A DNA stretch of 30,833 nucleotides from Ophioceras dolichostomum. Taxonomy: Eukaryota > Ascomycota > Sordariomycetes > Magnaporthales > Ophioceraceae. Made by a program: the position numbers and the translations under genes. This document shows, one piece after another, positions 1-9,700 of this stretch. The stretch covers positions 1 to 30,833 of the forward strand of contig PYST01000413.1 of NCBI GenBank assembly GCA_003049485.1, in the 5' to 3' direction. A model generated the notes under the pieces. The model saw nothing but the letters and a program-made list of their open reading frames with translations. It did no database searches and had not been told where the DNA came from. Position 1 is the stretch's first letter. Every line of letters starts with the position of its first letter.

Positions 1-591
1 GACGATAGAAGACAGTAGAAGCTGATAGAAGGCCATGTGGAATAGTGGAAGCGTATTGCCACAATAAGGTTCTCCATTCTTGACAGAGTCGAAGCGCCAT
101 CGACGGGTCGCTGAACGCCGAACTCGGGTGGAGCACCCCGATGACCAGACGATGCCCCGGGCTATCGACAAGGCTGACGATGTGGTGGGCCATGATCCCA
201 GGAGCTTCCGGGAGGTTATTGCGTGCCATGGTGCTGCCGGGATGGCGGTGGGTCGGGTCACAGCCGGATTTCGCAGCGGCGAGCGTCGGTCGGAGCACAG
301 CGACGTTCCGGTCAACGAGATAGTCGAGGTCCGAGAGGGCCTTGATGGAATCGAGAGCCAACGGCCCGGGACGTGCAGTTGAGATGTGGCCGGGCGGTCG
401 AGAAGACGGCTGTAGCTGTCATTCAGGGTCTGAAGATTGAATTCGCCCCAGAGAGTAATGTTCTCAGTCGGAAGCTCTGGCCAGTTGTTGTTGCCAACGT
501 GCATGCTGTCGTGGATGTTGCAGGCTATTGAGCCCGTCTACTGGGTGAGCACACCCCGCAGAGTGGCAGATGCGCCGCCTTGGCCGGCCAT
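1..591 (-). pseudogene. Unrecognised decayed gene, 3' part cut by window edge
   Basis: On the minus strand an ATG at 591 sits in a strong context (GCCACCACCATGG) and opens a frame starting MAGQGGASATLRGVLTQ. Codon 18 is TAG (540-538). The same frame continues well beyond it with coding-like content (for example NNWPELPTENITLWGEFNL), high GC at third positions and no other stop as far as about position 385. There the coding signal moves to another frame, which is open from 418 to the window edge (139 codons, for example SIKALSDLDYLVDRNVAVLR and MARNNLPEAPGIMAHHIVSL). Either one frameshift plus a nonsense codon, or an unusual intron, separates the parts. TGG to TAG at codon 18 would be a single transition. 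I do not recognise the family; no membrane segment or known catalytic motif is visible. That this stretch was once coding is an inference from codon usage and the start context. Confidence 0.5.
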
Positions 592-597
592 GGTGGT

Positions 598-823
598 GGC
601 AGAGAGGCAGTGACGAGGGGAGCTGCTATTCAAGAGATGCAGCGGAGAGACGGTGCTAGTTAAGGAGTTCTAGCTGAAGAGTGCTGGGGGAGGAGTGGTT
701 GAGGAGTGCTGGCAGAGAGACAGTGATGAGGGGAGCTGCTGTTCGAGAGATGCAGCGGAGCGACGGTGCTAGTTGAGGAGTTCTAGCCGAAGAGTGCTGT
801 GGGAGGAGTGGTTGAGGAGTGTT
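598..823. repeat. 113-bp tandem duplication
   Basis: Two adjacent copies (598-710 and 711-823) match along their whole length. I count nine differences, seven of them transitions. The motif GAGGAGTGGTTGAGGAGTG ends each copy. The array lies just upstream of the decayed minus-strand gene. The transition bias fits RIP-like decay or age. Confidence 0.85.
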
Positions 824-1735
824 GACTTGTCTCTGCACCAAGGAGGAGGGCGCCTCAGATTAAATAGGCCGTCGTGGGGTCCACACCAACGGTGTAGAGA
901 ACTAGGCGAATTAGCTTGTCGGCGGATTTTCCTTGTCTACAAACCGTGGTCAACCCAAACAGCGTGCATGTTCAGTTCCAGAAGTGGTGGAGCAGCCTTG
1001 GGGACCTGCCCTGGTGTGTTGTGGCCACTCAGTCACCGCTCACGTCTCTAGCCACAAAGAGGCTGGAAACCATCACGGTTGATAACTTTACACAGTAGAG
1101 CAAATAGCCATCTCATGTTGCTGAAAGCAAAGCGTAGTGGTGAAGATCATCTACGGTGACCGAGCTCAATATGGGGACGGGAGTTGAAGGACCTGGCCCC
1201 CTTGTAGACTGATGAGATTCGCGAGACTAGGCCTCAGGTACTTGCTTGCCGTTACGATAATGGAATCGATGCCTTCACCTGTTTGTAGTCGGCTTTGTGC
1301 TACATACTTTCGTTTACTCGTTTGGAGGGGGGCGTTTGTGTCTTTGTTGCAAGGTGCTGTTGCTGCTTTCTGAAATCTCTGAATAAACATGAACTTCGTC
1401 TTAGGATCCCCAAACGTCCTCTGCGAGCGAATAGATGCAAGAGAACAACGCGCGAGACTGGTAGGAGAATGGGAATGGCACGATGAATGGGGCTGCGCCG
1501 ACGGGGCGAGATGGTGATATTTAACTGCGAGAGTTGACGCGAACTTCGGGGGCAGGAATCCAGCATCGACGAAGAACAACATATACACACCTTTACGAGG
1601 GCAAAGACTTGGCTATCTCTAAACGAGAGCGCTTTACGATCGATCCGGCCATCGACAAAGCGTGATCACGTGAGCAAACCTCTCGTGCACTGCCTGACGT
1701 ACCTGTCTGGACTATACTAACGCCAGTCGTTTGTC
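824..1735. other. Intergenic stretch without recognisable gene
   Basis: Short ORFs occur on both strands (the longest is 140 codons on the minus strand at 1166-1588), but their composition is not coding-like and no protein family is apparent. The segment just before 1736 contains CTATACTAACGCCAG, which could be a branch site and acceptor of a 5'-UTR intron of the FTA2-like gene. Confidence 0.5.
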
Positions 1736-3196
1736 ATGTATCCAGACTGGCCCGCGTCTGCTGCAGACCTGCGGCCGTTCCCGGACTGCGACGGCCCTAA
1801 GCTGCAACCCTTCGACTTCCGAGGTCCGCAGGAGATCAAGTTTCTCGAGGAGCTTGGCGTTGGCTCACACGGCACCGTCGTCAAGGTTGAGAACTGTTGG
1901 TTGGGCTTCAAGGGGAAAAAGCAAACACGCGCGTGGTAAACCAATCTGTTGATTCTGATGATGTACAGGGAAGAGTAAAGGTAGTCTACACGTGAGTCGG
2001 AGGAATCGCTTTTGTAAGCGATTCCAAGGGGCCCACGTGACCTAAGGTCTGTCGAGGGGGCTGCCTTGGTGACTGAGGCAACTCGTCCACGTGGGTGCAC
2101 GGAAGTGCACCCAACCGTGGTTCAACAAGAACCACAAACGGCTTTACGCTCTTAAGATCGTGAGATGACTAACTCCCAGGACAGACCCTATGACATTCCA
2201 GTTGCCCCTTGCTAACGCTATTGTGATACTAGTTCCATTGGCTCACAGGCGACTTGTGGACGCCCCCTATAACCAACCACAACGACGACGACGAGATATA
2301 GATTGCCTTCGGCAGTATTCCGAGCCGTTTAGTGCCGAGTGCCGAGCCTACGGCCGCCTCGAGGAGACCGGGCACACCGAGCTGTCCATGAGGTGTTTCG
2401 GCTACGTGCTGCTTGACGAGGAGCACGAACGGGCCCTGCTGATGCGTCACCCCCTCCTGGCGGATCAGGAACGTTTGTGAGACGACGCGCGCAGTATGTT
2501 TGTCCGCGATGGTGGCAGACCGCCTCCAGTCCGAGCCCTTGTCAAGGAACTGGGCCAGCCGCTCGAGATCCTGCGCGACAAGGACCTGAAGAAGATTCGC
2601 AAAGACGTCACCCAGCTGCACCAGCTGGGCATCATCGGCTTGGACGTCGCACAGCGGCAGATCATAAACGGCAAGATCGGCGATTTCAGCATTGCCATGA
2701 CCTCTCCTTACTACAGATCAACCCAGAGCTCATCCCTCGCCTCGCCCGCAAATGGAGCAAGGCGCCGGAGTTCGAGACGTTCCAACACACCAGCAATGAT
2801 TTCTGGCAGTTTGACAAAATGACTAGAGAGTGGAACTCCAGTCACGAGAACCCCAAGGACCGCGTCTCGGTTTTCGCTTTTCCAGGCGGGGAGGGCTGGA
2901 AGATACGGCGGCGCTCCTTCCGGAGGACACCGGCAAGGAAGCACCCATACACTTTCTTGGACCCGAGGAAGTTTGACTGGCGGACCACTGCCAGCGGAGG
3001 GCAGCCCAAGCGCCGGGGTCCCGGGGCGGTCTCCAAGACGGGTCGATACAGGCTTGCTCGCAGGCCGCCCAAGTGGTTCTTTCGCAGTTCTGCCGCAGAA
3101 GCGGAGAGGCTATCCGATCCCGAAAGGTTCGACCTGTTTCTTGATTGGAGGTACGAAGATGGCCTTTTCTTCCCGGACAAACACAAGCGCCTGTGA
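1736..3196 (+). pseudogene. FTA2-like (Sim4 complex FTA2 domain, kinase-fold) gene, disrupted
   Basis: The start MYPDWPASAADLRPFPDCDG and the pieces SEPFSAECRAYGRLEET, CFGYVLLDEEHERAL, LHQLGIIGLDVAQRQIINGK, PRKFDWRTTA and RRPPKWFFRS match the fungal family annotated as kinetochore Sim4 complex subunit FTA2. LGVGSHGTVVKV resembles a protein-kinase glycine loop and YALKI a VAIK lysine, so this is probably a kinase-like fold; a kinetochore role is not shown. The frame is broken: TAA at 1937, then about 185 nt of foreign-looking sequence before the YALKI segment, a possible intron from about 2159 (GTGAGA...GCTAAC...AG near 2231-2248), a frameshift near 2295, an in-frame TGA at 2478-2480, and another frameshift near 2714. 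The last frame ends with TGA at 3194-3196. One or two breaks could be introns, but the TGA at 2478 and the 2714 shift fall inside conserved sequence. Most likely a pseudogene in a multicopy family; sequencing error is the alternative. Confidence 0.75.
2002..2025. repeat. Perfect 10-bp inverted repeat inside the FTA2-like locus
   Basis: GGAATCGCTT and AAGCGATTCC are exact reverse complements separated by TTGT. The hairpin lies in the stretch (about 1940-2110) that separates the glycine-loop exon from the YALKI segment. That stretch also holds three CACGTG hexamers (1990, 2034, 2090) and the GTGCAC-GGAA-GTGCAC repeat near 2095-2110. It may be a small non-autonomous insertion, possibly within an intron. 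Confidence 0.7.
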
Positions 3197-3299
3197 CGAA
3201 TCATCATCATCCAATTGCAAACGCGAGAAAGGAAACGGTCAAGGGGAATCCTCCTTTTAACGCACGTCCTGTTCAAAAAAAATCGCATTGAACGGCCTT

Positions 3300-3498
3300 A
3301 CAAAAAATAGCAAACTGAAAAGAAAAAATGGAAACAAAGAGAAAAAGAAAGAAAGAAAGAAAGGGAGAGGGGTTGGGGGGAAAAACTAAAGGGAAAAAAG
3401 AAAAAAAAATAAGTTAACGTTAACTAAAAGGAAAAAAGAATAAAAAATATGATGATCTTCTTCTTCTTCTTCTTCTTCTTCTTCTTCTTCTTCTTCTT
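3300..3498. repeat. Purine-rich tract followed by (CTT)14 microsatellite
   Basis: From about 3300 to 3450 the plus strand is almost only A and G, including a GAAA run near 3343-3363 and the palindrome AGTTAACGTTAACT near 3412-3425. Positions 3457-3498 are fourteen uninterrupted CTT units. The strand switch from purine to pyrimidine between the two tracts is noteworthy. It lies just downstream of the FTA2-like pseudogene. Confidence 0.9.
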
Positions 3499-3499
3499 G

Positions 3500-6400
3500 T
3501 TAGGCCGGAGTACTAGCCCTGGTGGATACAGGAACAACAGGAACAGGACGACTGGTATTTAGTAGGACTTCTAGGCGCTTAGGCACAATTCCATCGGCTC
3601 TCTGACTCTCTCGCTCTCTCCCTCCGCCTTTCTCTCCTTGCAAACAAACCTAAGGTTGCTGCGTGCGAAGGTGGTTAGTGCCATACCAAGCTATTTTTAG
3701 TCGTTCTTTTTTTCCATCTGTTCCATCTGGACCTCTGATCTCAAGCTCACAACATCGTAGTACGTAAAGATAGGAATGTAAGAGGCCCAATACAGGCCAA
3801 GCCATTCACCGAGAGGGCAAAGGAGCTTGGAGGGAGAGGAAAGGGCAAAACCACACAAAAAAAAAAGATGGGCAAAAAAACACATCGCTTACGACTAGAC
3901 TGTCACTACTGTTTGTAAGGGGTGGAAGCTGCATGATGATGTGGGTTCGACATGCAACCTGTGGAATGAGAAGACAATGATCACCCCCAACAGGAGTAGC
4001 AGGCTTTGGACGGCAGCCACGGTTTGTTGGACAGGGAGTTTCTGATGAGCCCGATGACTGAGTAGTCGGTAGTGACAAAGATGCTTGCTTGATGTAGCTG
4101 CTCTGCTCTGCTATATGCTTGGGGCACGGGGGCGAGGCTGCGATGCGGTGCACGGGCCAAGGAGCCGTTTGTCAGTGCAGTGCCCTCCCTTTCCCCACAC
4201 CCCACCCACGCCGCCTACACAGTAGCACAGTTGGGAACATGTCCAGCCTGTCTTACGAGCTACCGCCGCTAGTCCCTACAGAGAAGGAAAATGGCCGAAC
4301 TTTGGGCGGTTGAGTAGGCGGGCGACGGCGGCCCAGCGACTGATCTAGGAATGGCGGTACCACCACCACCTTCGATGAACAGTACATGCTGCTAACACAC
4401 AGGTCCCCCTCAGTACCAGCAGTACGAGCAGCAGCATCAGCGCCTAGCGCCAACGCGCCCAACGTGCCAGCCAGTCCGCTACCGTCGCTGCTGCTCGTGC
4501 TCGTGCTCACTACCTACTAACGGGAGGAGGCGCCTCTTGTGTCAGCGAGCGAGCGCGTCCGAGACCCGTCGTCGAGTGCCGGCCAGAACCAACCAACCCG
4601 ACCGTGCCAGCGTCGAAGTCGATCTATCTCGTACGCTACACGTTGCGCCACACACATGCCACACGTTCCGCCTCCTCCCAGGTCGCACGCAGACCACACC
4701 GCGTATCTATAGTACCACTGGAGCATCAGGGTGGTAGACTACTTGTCTGAAGACGATTCGCTGAGCCGGTCATCAAAGCCCAGTCATCATCACCGACAGC
4801 AAAAGGCCATCGTATCGACCACGGTAGCAGCCGTGGTCGGCCACCACTGTCATCTCATCTCCTCTGTCTTCCGCCAGGGCGGCCGCCACGATGACAACCA
4901 CCCTCCACCGCCGCGTCCCTCGGCTCCGGCTCAGCCAACGCTCCTCTGGGACGGCCGGATGAACGACTTGCCTGACCTCGGCCGCCGATCTACCTAGAGC
5001 TGTGATCGTGGTCCAACCAGGTCGGCACCCTACCAGTCAGTACTGCCAGTGCTACCTACCTCCTCCGTAATCGTCGTACGTCGTCGAGCTGTCCGCCGAC
5101 CACGCCAACCCGGCCGACTCAACTAACTTCTCCACCACTCAAAGCGCCAAGATCACGCTCGACGATACCGACACAGCCCACTGGAACGGCCAGCCAGACG
5201 ATGCCGGCGCACGGAAGCCGATCTTCCAACCAAACATCCTTCACGAGCCGCCATCGCCATCGCCACCGTCATCACCTCCTCAGGGACCGAGCGACCGAAC
5301 CGTCTTCGACCACTCCATCATCAAGCGAGCGCTCCGCCACGAACCCGCCCACGACCCGCGAGCACACCAGATCGCCTTCTTCGAGAGTCGCACTTCACGG
5401 AGCTTCTTCAAAGCCGGCGGACGGATGTCTCAGCCGCGGCGGTGGTGGAAGTAGGTAGTAGCAGGCAGCGGCCGCAGATTGTCGTTGGGCTGACGACGAT
5501 CACGGAGGGTGGGACGAAGAAAGAAGGTCTTCGACGTCGCGACGGGCCGACGTGTTGACGGACGTACGTCGGGCAGCTTCCACGACGGGTACTGTACTAC
5601 TAGACACGGCGGTGCGGGATGGTGGCAGGCAGCCCGGGTCTGGGTCCGGGTGTTGACGGCGCCAGCGCTGGTGGCGGGCGGTGCCGGAAACGCAGGCAAC
5701 GGCGTCTCAGCTTCTTGGACCTTTTAGATCAGATCTCCGGGGGGCAGTATTCCTTCCTACCAAGCATCGCGAAGCTTGCGAAGTTTGGAAGCTCTGGGGA
5801 GGAGGGGATGGATGTTGGCATATTGGTAATAAACAACCTTGCCCGTCGTCTCAACTTCGGATGCAACCGAGAAAGAGGCCAGAGCCGGCGCTCTGGTCCC
5901 GCAGAGCCCCCACACCACCCTGGGCAATCCCGGGCAGTTCTGGGCAGGGCATCCTTCACATTGGAAGAATCTCCGTCATGTTTCCTCCCAAAGTGAGCAC
6001 CTTGTTTTGAGGTTAACGTTTCCCCCTTCTCCACAGATCCGCGCGCTTGTGGGGATGTTGATCATGGGCCAGGCTCGTTGCTCCAGAGAGTCCAGTCGAT
6101 CGTCGTGCCAATCCCCACCCACCCACAGAGCCCCTGAATCCCTGAAACTTTCTGTATGTACTGTAATGATGGATGACGGCGACAAGCTGCCTGGGTTCTG
6201 CACGATAGAGAAGACAAGCTGAAAAAAAGGGCGATAAGAACTTCAGTAATGACAAAATACAGTCTTTCCCCTCTCTGGCGGCGACTGGACCGTCCAGGAG
6301 GGAGGATGCGCCTCTGGGAGCTTGTCGAGCATGTATGTTTCACACCAGCTGTAGCTCGCAGAGTAGGTATCTAACTTTCTGCACGGGAGAGTTCTTAGCA

Positions 6401-6724
6401 CAGCAGTTGGGAAGGGATCATAATCTGCGTCTAATACTACGAAATTATTATATAGACGTTAGTACTGTGATGGCGGCGTACTAAATCGTGACAGATGGTA
6501 CAAAGATAAGTAGATGTACGGGTAGGCAAGGGCTTTCCTACCTGTCCGCCCCAATGCGGGAGGCCTTTGTGCTGGTGATGGCACAGTCTAGAGATAGTCG
6601 TACAGGCCACGGCATGCCCATGAAGAAGCTGCGCCGAAGTGAAGTTGCTCGAGGCGCCTGTCCGTTGCTCGAGGGACCCGTCTAACCGACCCCTCCCACC
6701 AAACCGCGAGCGAGGTCTCTCCCC
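3500..6724. other. Long stretch with no recognisable gene
   Basis: About 3.2 kb lies between the FTA2-like pseudogene and the 3' end of the SYG1 gene. Roughly 4230-5700 is rich in CCG, GTC and CAC triplets and has many short ORFs on both strands; 5089-5454 is the best coding candidate and is listed separately. 3500-4230 and 5700-6724 show nothing I can name; the latter must include the SYG1 3' UTR. The region could be long 5'-UTR or regulatory DNA, or an unannotated multi-exon gene. Confidence 0.5.
5071..5454 (+). CDS. Unrecognised open coding-like segment without an early ATG (possible exon)
   Basis: One frame is open from just after TAA at 5068-5070 to TAG at 5452-5454 (127 codons). Third positions are mostly C or G, and the translation looks protein-like, for example SAKITLDDTDTAHWNGQPDD, ARKPIFQPNILHEP, a Pro/Ser-rich stretch, then DRTVFDHSIIKRAL and HQIAFFESRTSRSFF. 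The first in-frame ATG is close to the 3' end, so if it is coding it must be an internal exon; an AG at 5087-5088 could be its acceptor and GTAGGT at 5451 a donor inside the last codons. No convincing upstream exon with a start codon was found (an ATG at 4891 in the same frame hits TGA at 4960). I do not recognise a family. It could also be GC-rich untranslated leader sequence. Confidence 0.25.
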   Translation, partial: SSYVVELSADHANPADSTNFSTTQSAKITLDDTDTAHWNGQPDDAGARKPIFQPNILHEPPSPSPPSSPPQGPSDRTVFDHSIIKRALRHEPAHDPRAHQIAFFESRTSRSFFKAGGRMSQPRRWWK

Positions 6725-9700
6725 TCAACGCAGCTCGTCCCTCTCCTCATCAAGCGGCCCGCGCGTCTCCACCCCCGCCGCGTGATCGTGATCAGTACCT
6801 CGACTGCTGAGCCCGGTGCTCGGTCCAGCCGCATCGTCGTCATCGCGAAACTGCACAGACCTCCTCGCGCCCAAAGCGTGGCCGTGGCCACCACCATCGC
6901 CACCACTCGCACCGACTTGTGCGCCCCGCGAAGGCGAAGGCGAAAGCGAAGGCGAGCTCGACGGACCTGCACTTGCCCTGCTGCCTCCTCCGCGCGCCGG
7001 GGCCATCGGCGAAAGCAGTCCTCCATGATCGCCACCGCCATCAGACAAATCCCCATCCTCGTCCTCCGCCTCATCATGGCTAAAGCAGACCCCATCATCA
7101 TCATCATCCTCATCCTCATCCTCATCATCCTCAACAACAGTGCTAGCAGCAGGCACCGGCGGCGCGGGCCTCCGCTTCTTTTCGAAGTCCTGCTTGTGCG
7201 CCTCGGCCATGACGCGCGAGATGCCGCCGATGAGCGAGTCGGCCCTCGTGAGGCGGCGGCGGATGACGGATCCTGCGGGAAGGTCCGGCACAGACGGGGC
7301 GGGAGTGGGAGTGGAAGCAGCAGTGCCGGCGCGGCCCTCCTCCGCCGCCGCGGGCGATGCCGACGAAGCCGTGGGCGGCGCCGGCCCAAGACCGCCGCTG
7401 ACATCCACACCTGTCGCGTGTGCCACGGTATCCGCGTCGAGGTCAAGCAGCGCCGCCGCCGCCTCCGCAGTCGCCGCCTCATGCTCGTCCGCCGTACCCA
7501 CAGTAGCCCTCCTGGCACCACCACCACCAATACCACCAACACCACCGACACCGGCATTGGCACCTACAACAGGCGCCAGCAGCGCATCCGCAACAGCAGG
7601 TGTCGTCCCAAACGTCTCCATCTGGTACGGCAGCGGCACGTCTCGGCTGGCCTTGTACTGCGCGACGTTCGCGCAGTGCTCGTTCTCGACGCGGAATATC
7701 GTCCACATGCCCCTCCTGGTGATCTCGGCGAGGGCGACGAGGAACGAGACGACGGTGCTGTGCTCCGTGTTGTGCGTGAAGATGGCGTAGAAGACCCACG
7801 AGAAGCGCAGGACCGGGTCGAGGACCATGGCGGCGTAGTAGACCCAGCGCCGCTTCAGGGCAATGATGTCGCGCAGGAGGAAGTTGTGCGCCGAGGGCTG
7901 GAGGAGGGAGAAGTCCATGAAGAGGTCCCAGAAGGCTGGAGAGGCAAGCGAGATCGACGTGAGTTAGCGATGACCTTTTTTTGTCCCCAGGACGACGAAC
8001 GCCGGGGCTGAAAGAGGGTGCGGCTGTCGGCAGCATGAATAGGTAGGTACTTATGAAGGAGGTACTTACAGCAGTACACGGCGTTGATGGAAGAAAATGT
8101 GATGAATAGGGCTAGGTTGGCCTGCGTGTTGTGGATGCGGTACACGCTAAGACACACGGCGGCCAGGATGGTCGCCGTGTACTTCCCGCAGTTGACGAGA
8201 TGCGGGAACACGTTCTTGGTGTCCCAGTACCGGCGGATGCACTGGAGACCTCGCCAGATGGGCGGGAGCGCCGAGAAGAAGCCCAGAAGTCGCGAGTGGC
8301 TCGAGTTGCACTGGGACGGGTCCTCCCAGTAGCGGTAGTACAGGCAGAAGAACAGCTCGACGTTCTGTTGGGATGAGGCAGGGATGGTATGGGTCAGTGA
8401 GCAAGCAGACGAGCCCGGCAAGCAGGGAGTGATGAAGTAGGAGCATCAAGTGGCGAAACACAAGAAACACAAGGGGCGGTTCTCTTGACTTACACACATG
8501 GCATATGTGAGCGAACAGTACATATCGCCGAAGAAGAAGTCGCGGAACTCAACGGGGTATATGCCAGCCAGGAGGAGGCGCCACTAGGGTGGGAGAGAGG
8601 GCAGCGTCTGTCAGCGTTGGTCCGCAAACGAGCGATAGGGCACGGCGCGATGCTAGCAGCGCAAGGAAGAGAGGAAGGGCAGAGAGGAAGGGCATGGGGT
8701 CATGGTAAGGGGTGCAAATCCCTCACAAAACTCACATGTGAGTACAAAAACCACCTCCGACTCCTATAAAAGAACACCGGCGCCGGACAAAACAGCACTA
8801 ACACCGTTACGCCGATCATCAAAACGGGGTAGTAAAGGAACATCCTCGGATCCCCCAGCCCCGAGAAGTTGAGCCACAGGAACAAACCAAAGACCAGCAG
8901 AAAAAAGCTCGGAAAGGTCGACAGCTGCCTCCAGTCCAGCTGCGACCGCGGGTCGAACTCGAAGATGAAGTGGTAGTTGACCTTGGTCGCCGTCCACAGC
9001 CTGCAGTCCAGACAGAACAGCACGAAAAGGTACAGCATGAGAAAATACCCCCCGTAGATCTGCAGCAGGTAGCTCGTCTGCCCCCTCACCACAGCATCCC
9101 CATCCCCCAAAAGCCTCCTCACCCCCGCCGCCGCCCCCTGCACCGCAAACACGGCCCCCAGCCCGATCAGCACCCCGCTCCTAAACGCAGAAGCGGACTC
9201 GTCCCCCGGCCTCCGCTTCCCCGTCAGCGACCGCAGCTTCCCCGCCGCGATCTTGTGGTTCCCCCTCTCGAAGTACCTCGCGTACAGGTCCTCCACGGCC
9301 GCGACGTGCTCGTCCAGCAGCGTCGACTTCACGAAGTACGCCTCGTTCACGACGCGGTTCATGTACGCGTAAGGGGGGTGCGCGTTGACGGCCTTGTCGT
9401 ACTTCTTGTTGAGCTTGCGGAAGGCCGTGCGGTTCAGGAGCGCGTAGGACTTGAGGAGCTCGAGGCCGCGGTAGAACTCTTGGAGGGCGAGCTTGAGCTT
9501 GCGCTTGGCGGTGCGGTAGGGGACGTCGTGCGCTGGGGGGCGGCGGGTGTAGTCGCGGCGGTCGGTAGCAGCGCCGCCCTCGTTTCCGGATGTGTTGGCG
9601 CGTAGACGGGGGGTGGTGGCGTTTCGCGCCATTTCTTGGAGGGCCTTGGAGTTGGGGCCGGGATGGGGGCCGAAGAGCTTGGATTTGACGGGCTCGATCC

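Noticed and set aside
1166..1588. 140-codon minus-strand ORF
   Set aside because: Overlapping ORFs on both strands, no coding-like third-position bias and no family resemblance.
1990..2095. CACGTG cluster as Pho4/bHLH promoter sites
   Set aside because: The three hexamers fall inside the disrupted FTA2-like locus, not upstream of a recognisable intact gene.
3457..3498. Regular short repeat considered as CRISPR-like
   Set aside because: It is a simple trinucleotide microsatellite with no spacers in a fungal genome.
3930..3970. tRNA-like T-arm (GGGTTCGACATGCAACC)
   Set aside because: No matching acceptor, D or anticodon stems nearby.
6782..8011. 409-codon plus-strand ORF opposite the SYG1 last exon
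   Set aside because: Arg/His-rich, low-complexity translation with no family motif; it is the mirror of the SYG1 tail.
8970..9605. 211-codon plus-strand ORF opposite SYG1 exon 2
   Set aside because: Antisense shadow of the SPX/EXS coding exon.
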